This document shows, piece by piece, positions 48,170-59,880 of a stretch of 64,000 nt of DNA; position 1 is the stretch's first letter, and each line of letters starts with the position of its first letter. The notes under the pieces were generated by a model that was given only the letters and a program-made list of their open reading frames with translations, was not told where the DNA came from and did not search any database. The stretch lies in NCBI GenBank assembly GCA_000027065.2, contig FN543093.2:248001-312000 (forward strand), given 5' to 3'. Both the position numbers and the translations under genes were made by a program. This DNA comes from Cronobacter turicensis z3032 (GTDB lineage: Bacteria; Pseudomonadota; Gammaproteobacteria; Enterobacterales; Enterobacteriaceae).

Positions 48170-49806
48170 CGCCAGGTGAAATTCGGCGCCTTTATTTCAT
48201 CATTAAAACGTTCCTGAGCTACGGCCTGGATGAGCTTATTCCGCGCATGCGTCTCACGCTGCCGCTGCGGATTTGGCGTCGCGGGCTGTTCTGGATGCCG
48301 AACCGGCATAAAGATCTGGAGCTCGGCACACGTCTGCGACTGGCGTTGCAGGAACTGGGTCCCGTGTGGATCAAGTTCGGGCAGATGCTGTCGACACGTC
48401 GCGATCTGTTCCCGCCGGTTATCGCCGATCAACTGGCGTTGCTGCAGGATCGCGTCGCGCCCTTTGACGGCAGACTCGCGAAACAGCAGATCGAAAAATC
48501 GATGGGCGATCGCCCTGTCGACGAGTGGTTTGATGATTTCGATATTACGCCACTCGCTTCCGCGTCTATCGCACAGGTGCATACCGCCCGGCTGAAAGAG
48601 AGCGGCAAAGAGGTGGTCATTAAGGTGATCCGCCCCGATATCCTGCCGGTCATTAAGGCGGATATGAAGCTCATCTACCGTCTCGCGCGCTGGGTGCCGC
48701 GTCTGCTGCCGGATGGCCGCCGCCTGCGTCCGATGGAAGTGGTGCGCGAATATGAAAAAACGCTGCTGGATGAACTCGACTTGCTGCGCGAAGCGGCGAA
48801 CGCCATCCAGCTGCGCCGTAATTTCGAAAACAGCCCGATGCTTTACGTGCCGGAAGTCTATTCGGACTATTGCAGCCCGACGATGATGGTCATGGAGCGC
48901 ATTTATGGCATCCCGGTCAATGACGTCGCGGCGCTGGAAGCCAACGGCACGGACATGAAACTGCTGGCCGAACGTGGCGTCCAGGTGTTCTTCACCCAGG
49001 TGTTCCGCGACAGCTTTTTCCACGGCGACATGCATCCGGGTAATATCTTCGTCAGCCACGATCACCCGCATGACCCGCAATACATCGGCATTGACTGCGG
49101 CATCGTGGGCTCGCTGAATAAAGAAGATAAGCGTTATCTGGCGGAAAACTTTATCGCCTTCTTCAACCGCGACTACCGCCGCGTGGCGGAGTTGCACGTG
49201 GATTCTGGCTGGGTGCCGCCGGATACTAACGTGGAGGAGTTCGAGTCCGCTATTCGTACCGTTTGTGAGCCGATTTTTGAAAAGCCGCTTGCGGAAATCT
49301 CGTTTGGTCATGTGCTGCTCAATCTCTTTAACACCGCGCGCCGCTTTAATATGGAAGTGCAGCCGCAACTGGTGCTGCTGCAAAAAACGCTGCTGTACAT
49401 TGAGGGCGTAGGGCGACAGCTCTATCCGCAACTCGATTTATGGAAAACGGCGAAACCTTTTCTGGAAAGCTGGATCAAAGATCAGGTGGGCTTCCCGGCG
49501 CTGGTGCGTTCCTTCAAGGAAAAAGCGCCGTTCTGGGCTGAGAAAATCCCGGAAATTCCTGAACTGGTCTACAACAGCCTGCGCCAAGGCAAACAACTGC
49601 AACAAAGTGTTGATAAGATTGCCCATGAGCTGCAGGAGCATCGTGTGAAGCAAGGGCAGTCGCGTTATCTGTTCGGCATTGGCGCCACGCTGATGCTTAG
49701 CGGCACGCTGCTCTTTATCTACCGTCCTGACTGGGGCACGTCGCCCGGATGGCTGATGGCAGGCGGCATTCTCGTCTGGCTTCTTGGCTGGCGGCGTACC
49801 GACTAG
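48166..49806 (+). CDS. ubiB: UbiB, atypical kinase/ATPase of ubiquinone synthesis
   Basis: ABC1/ADCK/UbiB family protein needed for ubiquinone production; the family has ATPase activity and is thought to help extract lipid intermediates. 546 residues, as in E. coli. The KxGQ motif is KFGQMLSTR, the Ala-rich nucleotide loop is [11 protein letters not shown], and the kinase-like [11 protein letters not shown] and GIDCGIVG motifs follow. Two C-terminal membrane helices (about 500-540) anchor it. Coupled to ubiJ by a 4-base overlap. Confidence 0.96.
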   Translation: MTPGEIRRLYFIIKTFLSYGLDELIPRMRLTLPLRIWRRGLFWMPNRHKDLELGTRLRLALQELGPVWIKFGQMLSTRRDLFPPVIADQLALLQDRVAPFDGRLAKQQIEKSMGDRPVDEWFDDFDITPLASASIAQVHTARLKESGKEVVIKVIRPDILPVIKADMKLIYRLARWVPRLLPDGRRLRPMEVVREYEKTLLDELDLLREAANAIQLRRNFENSPMLYVPEVYSDYCSPTMMVMERIYGIPVNDVAALEANGTDMKLLAERGVQVFFTQVFRDSFFHGDMHPGNIFVSHDHPHDPQYIGIDCGIVGSLNKEDKRYLAENFIAFFNRDYRRVAELHVDSGWVPPDTNVEEFESAIRTVCEPIFEKPLAEISFGHVLLNLFNTARRFNMEVQPQLVLLQKTLLYIEGVGRQLYPQLDLWKTAKPFLESWIKDQVGFPALVRSFKEKAPFWAEKIPEIPELVYNSLRQGKQLQQSVDKIAHELQEHRVKQGQSRYLFGIGATLMLSGTLLFIYRPDWGTSPGWLMAGGILVWLLGWRRTD

Positions 49807-49882
49807 CGGGCATTGTTATGTAACGGCCACGGGTATACTGTGGCCAGATGAATACCATTATCACTGGTAACTGAGGAAATGT

Positions 49883-50146
49883 ATGGGTGGCATCAGTATC
49901 TGGCAGTTAATGATTATCGCGGTTCTGGTTGTTCTGCTTTTCGGCACCAAAAAGCTACGCTCGCTGGGCTCTGATCTCGGCGAATCCATCAAAGGCTTTA
50001 AAAAAGCGATGGGTGACGACGACAAGCAAAAGCATAGCCAGGATGCGGATTTCACCGCGCCTTCCGCGCAGGATAAACAAATCGGCGAAACCAAAAGCGA
50101 CGTCACCCCGGACGACGCCAAAAAACGTGATAAAGAGCAGGTGTAA
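49883..50146 (+). CDS. tatA: Twin-arginine translocase subunit TatA
   Basis: Pore-forming component recruited to TatBC-substrate complexes for export of folded proteins. 87 residues (E. coli 89). A short N-terminal membrane helix (about 5-20), a hinge FGTKKL, an amphipathic helix (about 22-42, [17 protein letters not shown]) and a charged tail. A possible promoter with TATACT at 49834-49839 lies upstream, overlapping a GGCCAC/GTGGCC hairpin. tatB follows after 3 bases. Confidence 0.96.
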   Translation: MGGISIWQLMIIAVLVVLLFGTKKLRSLGSDLGESIKGFKKAMGDDDKQKHSQDADFTAPSAQDKQIGETKSDVTPDDAKKRDKEQV

Positions 50147-50149
50147 TCC

Positions 50150-50722
50150 GTGTTTGATATTGGTTTTGGCGAACTCCTGCTGGTTTTTGTTATCGGTCTT
50201 ATCGTTCTGGGGCCGCAGCGTTTGCCTGTGGCCGTCCGCACCGTCGCAGGCTGGGTACGCGCGCTGCGCTCGCTTGCGACCACCGTGCAGAATGAACTGA
50301 CCCAGGAGCTGAAGCTTCAGGAGTTTCAGGAAAGCCTGAAGAAAGTGGAAAAGGCGAGCGTTGATAACCTGACGCCGGAGCTGAAAGCCTCGATGGACGA
50401 ACTACGCGAGGCGGCGGAATCGATGAAGCGCTCTTACAGCGTTAACGACCCGGAAAAAGCAAGCGACGACGCCCATACCATTCATAACCCGCTGGTTAAA
50501 GGCAACGAAGCACAGCACGAAGGCGTGACGCCAGCCAAAGCTGAGCATCAGGCCCAGTCGCCCGCGCAGAAGCCGGAAGTATCGCCAGCGGCAGAGAGCG
50601 ACGCGCCGCAACCTGCAGCCTCTGCGGCCCCTGAGCCTGCAAACAACGTTGAAGCGTCGCCGGACGCGCCCGCCAGCGTGCGCAAACCTGAAGCCGCATC
50701 CACCGTGAGTGATAAACCCTGA
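50150..50722 (+). CDS. tatB: Twin-arginine translocase subunit TatB
   Basis: Receptor component that binds twin-arginine signal peptides together with TatC. 190 residues, about 19 longer than E. coli (171) because of an expanded Pro/Ala/Glu-rich C-terminal tail. The N-terminus [25 protein letters not shown] includes the conserved Glu in the membrane helix, followed by an amphipathic helix ([14 protein letters not shown]) and a long helix. It starts with GTG at 50150, 3 bases after tatA, with the RBS inside the tatA end (AAAGAGCAGG). Confidence 0.95.
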   Translation: MFDIGFGELLLVFVIGLIVLGPQRLPVAVRTVAGWVRALRSLATTVQNELTQELKLQEFQESLKKVEKASVDNLTPELKASMDELREAAESMKRSYSVNDPEKASDDAHTIHNPLVKGNEAQHEGVTPAKAEHQAQSPAQKPEVSPAAESDAPQPAASAAPEPANNVEASPDAPASVRKPEAASTVSDKP

Positions 50723-50723
50723 C

Positions 50724-51485
50724 ATGGCTGTTGAAGATACCCAACCCCTAATCAGTCATCTGATTGAACTGCGTAAGCGGCTGCTGAACTGCATCATCGC
50801 GGTACTGCTGATTTTCCTGGCACTGGTCTATTTCGCCAACGACATCTATCAACTGGTCGCCGCGCCGCTTATCAGCCAGATGCCGCATGGCGCCAGCATG
50901 ATTGCCACCGACGTGGCCTCGCCGTTTTTCACGCCTATCAAGCTGACCATGATGGTGTCGGTGATCCTCTCCGCGCCGGTTATCCTGTATCAGGTCTGGG
51001 CGTTTGTCGCCCCGGCGCTGTACAAGCATGAGCGACGCCTGATTATCCCGCTGCTGGTCTCCAGTACGTTGCTGTTTTATATCGGTATGGCGTTCGCCTA
51101 TTTCGTGGTGTTCCCGCTGGCGTTCGGTTTCTTAACGAAAACCGCGCCTGTCGGCGTGGTCGTATCAACCGATATCACCAGCTATCTCGATTTCGTCATG
51201 GCGCTGTTTATGGCCTTCGGTGTGTCGTTTGAAGTGCCGGTCGCTATCGTCTTGTTGTGCTGGATGGGGGTGACCACCCCGCAGGATCTGCGTGCCAAAC
51301 GCCCGTATGTGCTGGTTGGCGCGTTCGTTGTCGGGATGCTGCTCACGCCGCCGGATGTGTTCTCGCAAACGCTGCTGGCGATACCGATGTACTGCCTGTT
51401 TGAAGTCGGCATTTTCTTCTCGCGCTTCTACGTTGGTAAACGGCGTCCGCGCGAGCAGGATGCCGAAGAAGAAGCAGAAGAATAA
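50724..51485 (+). CDS. tatC: Twin-arginine translocase subunit TatC
   Basis: Six-helix membrane protein that recognises the twin-arginine signal. 253 residues. Conserved first cytoplasmic segment [18 protein letters not shown], the first periplasmic loop with [14 protein letters not shown], the FxxPLAFGFL segment and [21 protein letters not shown] near the end, then a charged acidic tail. The ATG at 50724 (AVEDTQPL) matches the family; it lies one base after the tatB stop. Confidence 0.96.
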   Translation: MAVEDTQPLISHLIELRKRLLNCIIAVLLIFLALVYFANDIYQLVAAPLISQMPHGASMIATDVASPFFTPIKLTMMVSVILSAPVILYQVWAFVAPALYKHERRLIIPLLVSSTLLFYIGMAFAYFVVFPLAFGFLTKTAPVGVVVSTDITSYLDFVMALFMAFGVSFEVPVAIVLLCWMGVTTPQDLRAKRPYVLVGAFVVGMLLTPPDVFSQTLLAIPMYCLFEVGIFFSRFYVGKRRPREQDAEEEAEE

Positions 51486-51489
51486 CGCT

Positions 51490-51510
51490 ACCGCCCGTCA
51501 GGGCGGTTTT
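51490..51510 (+). terminator. Hairpin terminator after tatC
   Basis: ACCGCCC/GGGCGGT (51490-51496 with 51501-51507) with a 4-base loop is followed by T4. It lies 4 bases beyond the tatC stop and 15 bases upstream of the tatD start, so tatD may depend on readthrough. Confidence 0.7.
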
Positions 51511-51525
51511 CATATGGAAAGCGCG

Positions 51526-52317
51526 ATGTTTGATATTGGCCTGAATATTACCAGCTCCCAGTTTGACCACGACAGGGATGAGATGATCGCCCGCGCCCGT
51601 GCGGCTGGCGTCGACAGTATGCTATTTACCGGTACGTCGCTTGAGGAGAGCGATCGCGCCTGCGCGTTCGCCAGACGCTACGCAGGCTGCTGGTCGACGG
51701 CGGGCGTTCACCCGCATGACGCCAGCACGTGGAATGATGAGAGCGCTGCGCGGCTGCGCGCGCTGGCGAGCGAGCCGGAGGTCGTGGCGATTGGCGAATG
51801 CGGGCTCGATTTCAACCGTAATTTCTCAACGCCCGCGGAGCAGGAGCACGCCTTTACCGAACAGCTGCGGCTGGCGGCCGCGCTGGCGCTACCGGTGTTT
51901 TTACACTGCCGGGACGCCCATGCGCGCTTTCTCGCGCTGCTCGACCCGTGGCTCGATAAGCTGCCGGGCGCGGTATTGCATTGTTTTACCGGGACCGAAC
52001 AGGAGGCGCGCGAGTGTCTGGCACGCGGTATGTATCTCGGCATTACCGGCTGGGTCTGCGATGAGCGCCGCGGGCTTGAGCTGCGCGCCTTGCTGCCGAT
52101 TATCCCTGCCGATCGTCTGCTGCTGGAAACGGACGCGCCTTATCTGCTGCCGCGCGATCTCACTCCGAAACCCGCCTCGCGTCGCAACGAGCCATGCTGG
52201 TTGCCCCATATTCTGACGCAGGTGGCGCAGTGGCGCGGGGAAGACCCCGCCTGGCTTGAAGCCGCCACGGATGCCAACGCTGCCCGTCTGTTTCTGAAAA
52301 ACGCGTCGCCTGCGTAA
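51526..52317 (+). CDS. tatD: TatD family metal-dependent DNase
   Basis: Mg2+-dependent 3'-5' exonuclease with TIM-barrel amidohydrolase fold; E. coli TatD acts on single-stranded DNA/RNA and is not needed for Tat export. 263 residues (E. coli 260). Metal-site motifs: [33 protein letters not shown] and [11 protein letters not shown]. The ATG at 51526 ([13 protein letters not shown]) is the family start; an ATG at 51514 lacks an RBS. It follows tatABC as in E. coli. Confidence 0.94.
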   Translation: MFDIGLNITSSQFDHDRDEMIARARAAGVDSMLFTGTSLEESDRACAFARRYAGCWSTAGVHPHDASTWNDESAARLRALASEPEVVAIGECGLDFNRNFSTPAEQEHAFTEQLRLAAALALPVFLHCRDAHARFLALLDPWLDKLPGAVLHCFTGTEQEARECLARGMYLGITGWVCDERRGLELRALLPIIPADRLLLETDAPYLLPRDLTPKPASRRNEPCWLPHILTQVAQWRGEDPAWLEAATDANAARLFLKNASPA

Positions 52318-52441
52318 CGCTGCCTGCTAAAACCCGCGGACTGTGGATTTTTGCACGCTCCCGGTTCATTTCGTCCTGAAAGCCTGGTGGTATGCTTCCC
52401 GCCGGGAAGGTTTCCCGGATTTACACAGCTGAGGGACGATA

Positions 52442-52774
52442 ATGAAAAAGACGATAACGGGCATTGTGGCATTAATGCTGCTGACCAGCGCGCCGGTGAT
52501 GGCAATGGATAAAACCGCGACCGGCGCCGTACTTGGCGCGACGGCGGGCGCTATCGCAGGCAAAGATGTCAAAAGCGCCGTGGGCGGCGCGGTCATTGGC
52601 GCGGGTACAGGCGCGATGCTGAAAAAAGGCGATAAAGGCAAAGCCGCGCGTAAAGGCGGCGTCGCGGGCGCGGTAGTCGGCGCGGGGGTTGCCGCAGCGA
52701 CCGGAAAAAGCGTGCTGAAAGGCGCGGCGGTCGGCGCGGGCGCGGGCGGTGTCATCGGCGAAGCGACGCATTAA
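52442..52774 (+). CDS. Small exported glycine-zipper protein
   Basis: 110 residues. A Sec signal peptide (1-21, cleavage after SAPVMA) precedes a mature part made almost wholly of Gly-x3-Gly repeats (about 28-40, 48-58, 72-88, 94-106) broken by Lys-rich KDVK, KKGDKGKAARK and GKSVLK turns. Glycine zippers pack membrane helices, and similar YMGG/OsmB-type proteins localise to the envelope. AGGGA lies 10-15 bases upstream of the ATG. A terminator follows at 52780. E. coli K-12 has no gene here between tatD and rfaH. The function is unknown. Confidence 0.82.
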   Translation: MKKTITGIVALMLLTSAPVMAMDKTATGAVLGATAGAIAGKDVKSAVGGAVIGAGTGAMLKKGDKGKAARKGGVAGAVVGAGVAAATGKSVLKGAAVGAGAGGVIGEATH

Positions 52775-52779
52775 TGACA

Positions 52780-52804
52780 AACGGCGGCCTCGGGCCGCCG
52801 TTTT
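52780..52804 (+). terminator. Intrinsic terminator after the glycine-zipper gene
   Basis: ACGGCGGCC/GGCCGCCGT (52781-52789 with 52793-52801) with a 3-base loop is followed by T4. The minus strand has only a short T run, so it mainly serves the plus-strand gene. Confidence 0.85.
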
Positions 52805-52821
52805 GACTCCGCGCCATCGCG

Positions 52822-53310
52822 TCAGGCTTTACGGAATTCGGTATTCTTCACGCTTTGCAGCACCTGCTTATTCAGCAAATTCAGCAGCAACATGGAACGG
52901 GCTTCGCCATCGGGCTCGGTAAAAATCGCCTGCAACCCTTCAAACGCGCCTTCGGTAATCACCACCATATCGCCGGTATGCGGCGTATCCGGGTCGGTCA
53001 CGTTTTCCGGATGCCAGTCGAGAAGCTGTTCGATGACCGTCTGCGGCACTACGGCCGGGTGCGATCCAAAGCGAACAAAATGACTGACGCCACGGGTGGA
53101 GCTTATCGTCGTGGTATGAATATCTTCCGGATCGAAGCGGACGAAAAGGTAGTTCGGAAACAGCGGCTCGCTGACGGAAGTGCGTCTGCCTCGTACCATT
53201 TTTTCAAGTGTAATCATTGGCGTAAGGCAGTTCACCGACTGTCGTTCAAGGTGCTCTTTGGCGCGCTGAAGCTGCCCGCGTTTACAGTACAGTAAATACC
53301 AGGATTGCAT
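52822..53310 (-). CDS. rfaH: Transcription antiterminator RfaH
   Basis: NusG paralogue recruited at ops elements to suppress pausing and Rho termination in long surface-polysaccharide and virulence operons. 162 residues, as in E. coli. The NGN domain (about 1-100; [12 protein letters not shown] start, [14 protein letters not shown]) is followed by a linker and the fold-switching C-terminal KOW domain (about 112-162). The ATG at 53310 is the family start; upstream in-frame codons to 53376 have no RBS. Divergent from ubiD. Confidence 0.96.
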   Translation of the reverse strand: MQSWYLLYCKRGQLQRAKEHLERQSVNCLTPMITLEKMVRGRRTSVSEPLFPNYLFVRFDPEDIHTTTISSTRGVSHFVRFGSHPAVVPQTVIEQLLDWHPENVTDPDTPHTGDMVVITEGAFEGLQAIFTEPDGEARSMLLLNLLNKQVLQSVKNTEFRKA

Positions 53311-53493
53311 AATGACTCTTCTTACATGGCCGGACGCGCCAGCATAACAAAACCACCTCAGGATCGCTAAGGGCATTATACCGCGCAGTGCTATAGCCTG
53401 TGGTGATGATTCACGTTAATTTAACAAAATTACGGCATGCCTGCGGCGAACACCGTATAATAAAAAGCTTATTTTAAAGCCACGAATAACTGC

Positions 53494-54978
53494 ATGAAAT
53501 ACCACGACCTACGCGATTTTCTGGCGCTGCTCGAGCAGCAAGGCGAACTCAAGCGCATTACATTGCCTGTCGATCCTTACCTGGAGATGACGGAAATTGC
53601 TGACCGCACATTGCGCGCGGGCGGCCCGGCCTTGCTGTTTGAAAACCCGAAAGGCCATACCATGCCGGTACTGTGCAACCTGTTTGGCACGCCGAAACGC
53701 GTGGCGATGGGCATGGGGCAGGAGGATGTCTCTGCGCTGCGTGAAGTCGGCAAGCTGCTGGCGTTTCTGAAAGAGCCGGAGCCGCCGCGCGGTTTCCGCG
53801 ATCTCTTCGATAAACTGCCGCAGTTTAAGCAAGTGCTGAATATGCCGACGAAACGGCTGCGTAATGCGCCTTGTCAGGAGAAAGTATGGCAGGGCGACGA
53901 GGTCGATCTGAACCGCATTCCCATCATGCAATGCTGGCCTGACGACGCCGCGCCGCTCATTACCTGGGGCCTGACGGTCACCCGCGGCCCGCATAAAGAG
54001 CGCCAGAATCTGGGCATCTACCGCCAGCAGTTAATCGGCAAAAACAAACTCATTATGCGCTGGCTGTCGCACCGCGGCGGCGCGCTTGACTTCCAGGAGT
54101 GGTGCCAGGCGCATCCGGGCGAACGCTTCCCGGTCGCCGTGGCGCTGGGCGCCGATCCGGCGACCATTCTCGGCGCGGTAACGCCGGTGCCGGATACACT
54201 ATCTGAATACGCGTTCGCTGGGCTGCTGCGCGGCACTAAAACCGAAGTGGTGAAGTGTCTGTCAAACGACCTTGAGATCCCGGCCAGCGCCGAAATTGTG
54301 CTGGAAGGGTATATTGAACCTGGCGAAATGGCGCCGGAAGGCCCGTATGGCGACCACACCGGTTACTATAATGAGATAGACAGTTTCCCGGTCTTTACCG
54401 TGACGCACGTGACGCAGCGTGAAGATGCGATTTACCACTCGACGTATACGGGCCGCCCGCCCGATGAGCCTGCCGTACTGGGCGTGGCGTTGAATGAAGT
54501 GCTGGTGCCGATTCTGCAAAAGCAGTTCCCGGAAATCGTGGATTTTTATCTTCCGCCGGAAGGGTGCTCGTACCGGCTTGCCGTCGTGACCATGCGCAAG
54601 CAGTACGCGGGCCACGCGAAGCGCGTGATGATGGGCGTCTGGTCGTTCCTGCGCCAGTTCATGTACACCAAGTTCGTGATCGTTTGTGATGATGACATTA
54701 ACGCGCGCGACTGGAACGATGTGATTTGGGCGATTACCACGCGCATGGATCCGGCGCGCGACACGGTCATGGTGGAAAACACGCCGATCGATTATCTGGA
54801 TTTCGCCTCGCCGGTGTCGGGCCTGGGCTCCAAAATGGGGCTCGACGCGACCAATAAATGGCCGGGTGAAACGCAGCGCGAATGGGGCACGCCCATTAAG
54901 AAAGACCCCAACGTGACGGCGAGAATCGACGCCATCTGGGATGAGCTCGCAATTTTTCATGACGGAAAAGGCGCCTGA
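53494..54978 (+). CDS. ubiD: 4-hydroxy-3-polyprenylbenzoate decarboxylase UbiD
   Basis: Prenylated-FMN-dependent decarboxylase of ubiquinone synthesis. 494 residues (E. coli 497). Conserved blocks include [18 protein letters not shown], the prFMN-phosphate region NLGIYRQQ, and the catalytic [23 protein letters not shown] stretch, with [13 protein letters not shown] further on. Starts at ATG 53494 (MKYHDLRDF). Followed after 45 bases by fre, which supplies reduced flavin; this neighbour pair is conserved. Confidence 0.96.
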   Translation: MKYHDLRDFLALLEQQGELKRITLPVDPYLEMTEIADRTLRAGGPALLFENPKGHTMPVLCNLFGTPKRVAMGMGQEDVSALREVGKLLAFLKEPEPPRGFRDLFDKLPQFKQVLNMPTKRLRNAPCQEKVWQGDEVDLNRIPIMQCWPDDAAPLITWGLTVTRGPHKERQNLGIYRQQLIGKNKLIMRWLSHRGGALDFQEWCQAHPGERFPVAVALGADPATILGAVTPVPDTLSEYAFAGLLRGTKTEVVKCLSNDLEIPASAEIVLEGYIEPGEMAPEGPYGDHTGYYNEIDSFPVFTVTHVTQREDAIYHSTYTGRPPDEPAVLGVALNEVLVPILQKQFPEIVDFYLPPEGCSYRLAVVTMRKQYAGHAKRVMMGVWSFLRQFMYTKFVIVCDDDINARDWNDVIWAITTRMDPARDTVMVENTPIDYLDFASPVSGLGSKMGLDATNKWPGETQREWGTPIKKDPNVTARIDAIWDELAIFHDGKGA

Positions 54979-55023
54979 CGCGCCGCCGTTGCAGTTGCAT
55001 TATTGACCCGACAGAGGGAACGC

Positions 55024-55725
55024 ATGACAACCTTAAGCTGTAAAGTGACCTCGGTAGAAGCCATCACCGATACCGTTTATCGCGTTCGTTTAGTGCCGGA
55101 AGCGGCCTTTTCGTTTCGCGCAGGTCAGTACCTGATGGTGGTAATGGATGAGCGGGACAAGCGCCCTTTTTCTATGGCCTCCACGCCGGATGAGCAGGGC
55201 TTTATCGAACTGCATATCGGCGCGTCGGAACTTAACCTCTATGCGATGGCGGTGATGGACCGTATTCTCAAAGAGCGTGAAATCGTGGTCGATATTCCGC
55301 ATGGCGACGCCTGGCTGCGCGATGACGAAGAGCGCCCGCTGATCCTGATCGCAGGGGGGACGGGATTCTCTTACGCGCGCTCGATTCTGCTGACGGCGCT
55401 TGCGCGCAATCCGGATCGCGATATCACGATTTACTGGGGCGGACGCGAAGAGAAGCATCTCTACGATCTGTCCGAACTGGAAGCGTTGTCGGTTGACCAT
55501 CCCAATCTCAACATTGTACCGGTGGTTGAGCAACCCGATGAGACGTGGCGCGGTCGCAGCGGCACGGTGCTGACGGCGGTCATGCAGGATTTCGGTACGC
55601 TTGCCGGGCACGATATCTATATCGCCGGACGTTTCGAGATGGCGAAAATCGCCCGCGACCTGTTCTGTAACGAGCGAGCCGCGCGCGAAGACCGCCTGTT
55701 CGGCGACGCCTTCGCGTTTATCTGA
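55024..55725 (+). CDS. fre: NAD(P)H-flavin reductase Fre
   Basis: Reduces free flavins with NAD(P)H without a bound flavin cofactor. Reduced flavin supports UbiX/UbiD cofactor maturation, ferric iron reduction and other redox steps. 233 residues, as in E. coli. The flavin-binding motif is RPFSMAS (residues 46-52), the nucleotide-binding motif [15 protein letters not shown]. The ATG at 55024 follows GAGGGAA; codons from 55003 precede it. Cytoplasmic. Confidence 0.95.
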   Translation: MTTLSCKVTSVEAITDTVYRVRLVPEAAFSFRAGQYLMVVMDERDKRPFSMASTPDEQGFIELHIGASELNLYAMAVMDRILKEREIVVDIPHGDAWLRDDEERPLILIAGGTGFSYARSILLTALARNPDRDITIYWGGREEKHLYDLSELEALSVDHPNLNIVPVVEQPDETWRGRSGTVLTAVMQDFGTLAGHDIYIAGRFEMAKIARDLFCNERAAREDRLFGDAFAFI

Positions 55726-55747
55726 GCCATTCCCCGTTCCCGCATAA

Positions 55748-55773
55748 CGCCAGCCCGGTACTACGGGCTGGCG
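55748..55773. repeat. Hairpin overlapping the 3' end of the small exported-protein gene
   Basis: A perfect 10-bp stem CGCCAGCCCG/CGGGCTGGCG encloses a 6-base loop holding the TAG stop codon of the minus-strand gene. No T run follows on either strand, so it may shield the 3' ends of fre and its convergent neighbour rather than terminate transcription. Confidence 0.7.
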
Positions 55774-56108
55774 GCAATTTCCTTCCCTGACCAGACATAC
55801 AACGGCCGATCGTTTTCCAGCAGACAGAGCAGCGTAATATTTTTGCGCGCCGGGTGATCAAGCTTTGCCGTGAGCTGGGTCGCGATATGCTGTTGCCCCA
55901 CGTTTTCGTCATACCGTTCCACGACAACGCTTTCCGGCACAATGCGGGACTCATTAAGCACCTGCTGCATAAACGCGTGATCCTGCGACGCGCCGATAAG
56001 CGACGTCAGACAGCGCTGCGCCAGCGTCTCTTCCGACAGCTGTGCCTGTGCGGAAGCCGTAAAAAAAAACGCAGCGGCAAGCGGTGCGAAGATAAAGCAT
56101 CCCTTCAT
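55761..56108 (-). CDS. Small exported protein of unknown function
   Basis: 115 residues. Residues 1-22 form a Sec signal peptide (KGCFIFAPLAAAFFFTASAQA, cleavage after AQA), so the mature protein of about 93 residues is periplasmic or secreted. The mature part has exactly two cysteines (C33 and C95), able to form a disulfide, and is otherwise mixed helical and sheet-like. AGGGA precedes the ATG at 56108 on the minus strand; further upstream codons run into the fadA terminator region. I do not recognise the family. It lies between fre and fadA, where E. coli K-12 has no gene. Confidence 0.75.
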   Translation of the reverse strand: MKGCFIFAPLAAAFFFTASAQAQLSEETLAQRCLTSLIGASQDHAFMQQVLNESRIVPESVVVERYDENVGQQHIATQLTAKLDHPARKNITLLCLLENDRPLYVWSGKEIAASP

Positions 56109-56162
56109 GTTTTTCCCTGAGGTGTGGGGTCGATAAAAGAGCCTGGCACAAACGCGGAAAAT

Positions 56163-56187
56163 AAAAAACCCGCCCCTGACAGGCGGG
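56163..56187 (-). terminator. Intrinsic terminator of fadBA
   Basis: On the minus strand the stem CCCGCC/GGCGGG (56182-56187 with 56169-56174) with a 7-base loop is followed by T6. It lies about 140 bases after the fadA stop. A further foldback GGCGGC/GCCGCC at 56240-56259 lies between. Confidence 0.8.
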
Positions 56188-56327
56188 AAGAACGGCAACT
56201 AAACATTGATCGCTTCGCCCTTGATGCCATACCGGCATTGGCGGCTTTCACTTGCCGCCTTGCTCTGACATCAAGGGTATGGGATTGCACGGTCATTGAG
56301 CCTGATAGTATGGCGGCGTTGGCTGCC

Positions 56328-57494
<1,167 letters not shown>

Positions 57495-57501
57495 TCACTC
57501 C

Positions 57502-59691
57502 TTAAGCCGTTTGCAGTTCGCCCACCGGTTGGGCGGGTTCAACCTGGGGATAATAAGGCGCATTGTGGCTCGCTTTTTCGCGAAGCCCGGCAGGCGCTTC
57601 ATAGAGCGGGCCGAGATGCTGATAGCGCTGCGCCATATCGAGATAAGCCGCGCTGCCCTGGGTATCCAGCCAGCGGAACGCGCCGCCGTGGAACGGCGGG
57701 AAGCCGAGGCCGTAGACCAGCGCCATATCCGCCTCGGCGGGGCTTGCGATAATGCCTTCTTCCAGACAGCGCACCACTTCGTTGACCATCGGGATCATCA
57801 TGCGCGCCACGATCTCTTCATCGCTGAACGCGCGCTTTGGCTGACTTACTTCCGCCAACAAGCTGTCCACTGCGTCATCCGGCACTTTGCGCGGTTTACC
57901 TTTGCTGTCTTCCTGATAGGCATAGAAGCCTTTGCCGTTTTTCTGTCCGAAGCGGCCAGCCTCAAACAGCGCGTCGATCGCATCGCGGTAATCTTTTTGC
58001 ATGCGTTGCGGGAAGCCTGCCGCCATGACGGCCTGCGCATGGTGCGCGGTATCGATGCCCACCACATCCAGCAGATACGCCGGGCCCATCGGCCAGCCGA
58101 ACTGTTTCTCCATGACTTTATCGATCTGGCGGAAATCGGCGCCGTCGCGCAGCAGCTGACTGAAACCGGCGAAGTAGGGGAACAGTACGCGGTTAACGAA
58201 GAAGCCAGGGCAGTCGTTCACCACGACAGGCGTTTTGCCCATTTTGCTGGCCCAGGCCACCACTTTCGCGATCGTGGCGTCGGAGGTTTTCTCGCCGCGG
58301 ATCACTTCAACCAGCGGCATACGGTGCACCGGGTTAAAGAAGTGCATACCGCAGAAGTTTTCCGGACGTTTCAGCACGCTCGCCAGTTCGCTGATAGGAA
58401 TGGTGGAGGTATTGGAGGCAATCACGGTATCCGGGCGCACCTTGTCTTCGGTTTCCGCCAGCACCGCTTTTTTCACTTTCGGGTTTTCCACGACGGCTTC
58501 GACGACCACATCGGCGCGCTCAAACCCGGCGTAATCCAGCGTTGGATGGATGGTGGCGATGACCCCTGCGAGCTTCAGCCCGTCGATTTTGCCGCGCTCC
58601 AGCTGTTTATTCAGTAGTTTACTGGCTTCGTTGATGCCGAGCGCCAGCGATTTCTCGTTGATGTCTTTCATGATGACCGGCACGCCTTTCCAGGCTGACT
58701 GGTAAGCGATGCCGCCGCCCATAATGCCCGCGCCCAGCACCGCCGCCTGCTTCGGCATTTCGGTCTCTTTGGTCAGCTTTTTCGCGAGGCCTTTGACGTA
58801 CTGGTCATTTAAGAAGATACCGACCAGCGCGCGCGCTTCGCTGGATCGCGCCAGCGGAACAAAGCTTTTGTTCTCCAGCGCCAGCGCCTCGTCACGGCCC
58901 AGCCCTGCGGCGGCTTCAATGGTTTTCACCGCCGTCATCGGCGCCGGGTAGTGTTTGCCGGCGGTTTGCATCACCATGCCTTTGGCGATGGTAAAGCTCA
59001 TGGCGGCTTCGATTTTACTTAAGTGCAGCGGTTCAAGTTTCGGCTGGCGGCGCGCTTTCCAGTCGAGTTCGCCGTCGATGGCCTGGCGCAGCATACGCAG
59101 CGCCCCTTCAGTCAGTTTTTCCGGTTTAACGACCGCGTCGACCAGGCCCACTTTCAGCGCCGCGTCGGCGGTGATGTCTTTACCGGCCGCGATGATTTCC
59201 AGCGCGCTGTCGGCGCCCAGCAGGCGAGGCAGGCGTACCGAGCCGCCAAAGCCCGGCATGATGCCAAGTTTGGTTTCCGGCAGGCCGATGCGGGCATCCG
59301 GCGTGGCGAGACGGAAATCGGTCGCCAGCACGCACTCGCAGCCGCCGCCTAACGCGTAGCCATTAATGGCGCACAGCGTCGGCACCGGCAGATCTTCAAG
59401 ACGGTTAAACACGCTGTTGGCAAAGTGCAACCACTGGCTTAACTGCTCAGCGGGCACCTGGAACAGCGAGAGGAATTCGGTAATGTCGGCGCCGACGATA
59501 AACGCGGCTTTTTCCGAGCGCAGCAGCAGGGCTTTGAGATCGTGTTGTTTTTCCAGCACATCCAGCGCATGGCCCAGGCTTGCTACGGTCGCGGTATCAA
59601 GCTTGTTCACCGAGCCGGGGGCATCGAACACCAGTTCGGCAATGCCGTCTTCCAGCCAGTTAAGGTACAGGGTGTCGCCTTTGTAGAGCAT
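57502..59691 (-). CDS. fadB: Multifunctional fatty-acid oxidation alpha subunit FadB
   Basis: Enoyl-CoA hydratase, 3-hydroxyacyl-CoA dehydrogenase and isomerase/epimerase in one chain, forming a 2:2 complex with FadA. 729 residues, as in E. coli. The crotonase domain (about 1-190) has [13 protein letters not shown] and the [14 protein letters not shown] catalytic-Glu motif. The NAD-binding Rossmann motif [12 protein letters not shown] lies near 319-330 and the dehydrogenase HFFNPVH motif near 450. The ATG at 59691 follows GGAG; the 12 codons upstream to 59727 extend to the FadR operator. Confidence 0.97.
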   Translation of the reverse strand: MLYKGDTLYLNWLEDGIAELVFDAPGSVNKLDTATVASLGHALDVLEKQHDLKALLLRSEKAAFIVGADITEFLSLFQVPAEQLSQWLHFANSVFNRLEDLPVPTLCAINGYALGGGCECVLATDFRLATPDARIGLPETKLGIMPGFGGSVRLPRLLGADSALEIIAAGKDITADAALKVGLVDAVVKPEKLTEGALRMLRQAIDGELDWKARRQPKLEPLHLSKIEAAMSFTIAKGMVMQTAGKHYPAPMTAVKTIEAAAGLGRDEALALENKSFVPLARSSEARALVGIFLNDQYVKGLAKKLTKETEMPKQAAVLGAGIMGGGIAYQSAWKGVPVIMKDINEKSLALGINEASKLLNKQLERGKIDGLKLAGVIATIHPTLDYAGFERADVVVEAVVENPKVKKAVLAETEDKVRPDTVIASNTSTIPISELASVLKRPENFCGMHFFNPVHRMPLVEVIRGEKTSDATIAKVVAWASKMGKTPVVVNDCPGFFVNRVLFPYFAGFSQLLRDGADFRQIDKVMEKQFGWPMGPAYLLDVVGIDTAHHAQAVMAAGFPQRMQKDYRDAIDALFEAGRFGQKNGKGFYAYQEDSKGKPRKVPDDAVDSLLAEVSQPKRAFSDEEIVARMMIPMVNEVVRCLEEGIIASPAEADMALVYGLGFPPFHGGAFRWLDTQGSAAYLDMAQRYQHLGPLYEAPAGLREKASHNAPYYPQVEPAQPVGELQTA

Positions 59692-59717
59692 GTCGGTCTC
59701 CTGAATCCAGCAAGGGG

Positions 59718-59734
59718 ATCTGGTCATACCAGAT
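59718..59734. promoter_or_regulatory. FadR operator of fadBA
   Basis: ATCTGGTCATACCAGAT is a 17-base palindrome close to the FadR consensus (AACTGGTCNGACCAGTT) and to the E. coli fadB operator. It lies 27 bases upstream of the fadB start, where FadR would block transcription until acyl-CoA releases it. Confidence 0.88.
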
Positions 59735-59880
59735 GAAGCGGAGTGTGGGGTTGATGTTAATGAAATGCAAATTACTGTTTAAATATTTGCAAACACGATC
59801 ACGGAAGGTGGAAAACGCTCAGGGAATAAACCGGTGTGCTAAGATGCCGGAGTTGAGAGCTCAAACTTTAAAGGTAAAGT

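Noticed and set aside
52472..52780. Antisense frame of about 102 codons opposite the glycine-zipper gene
   Set aside because: The plus-strand frame has a signal peptide, RBS and terminator. The minus frame has none and reflects Gly/Ala codon bias.
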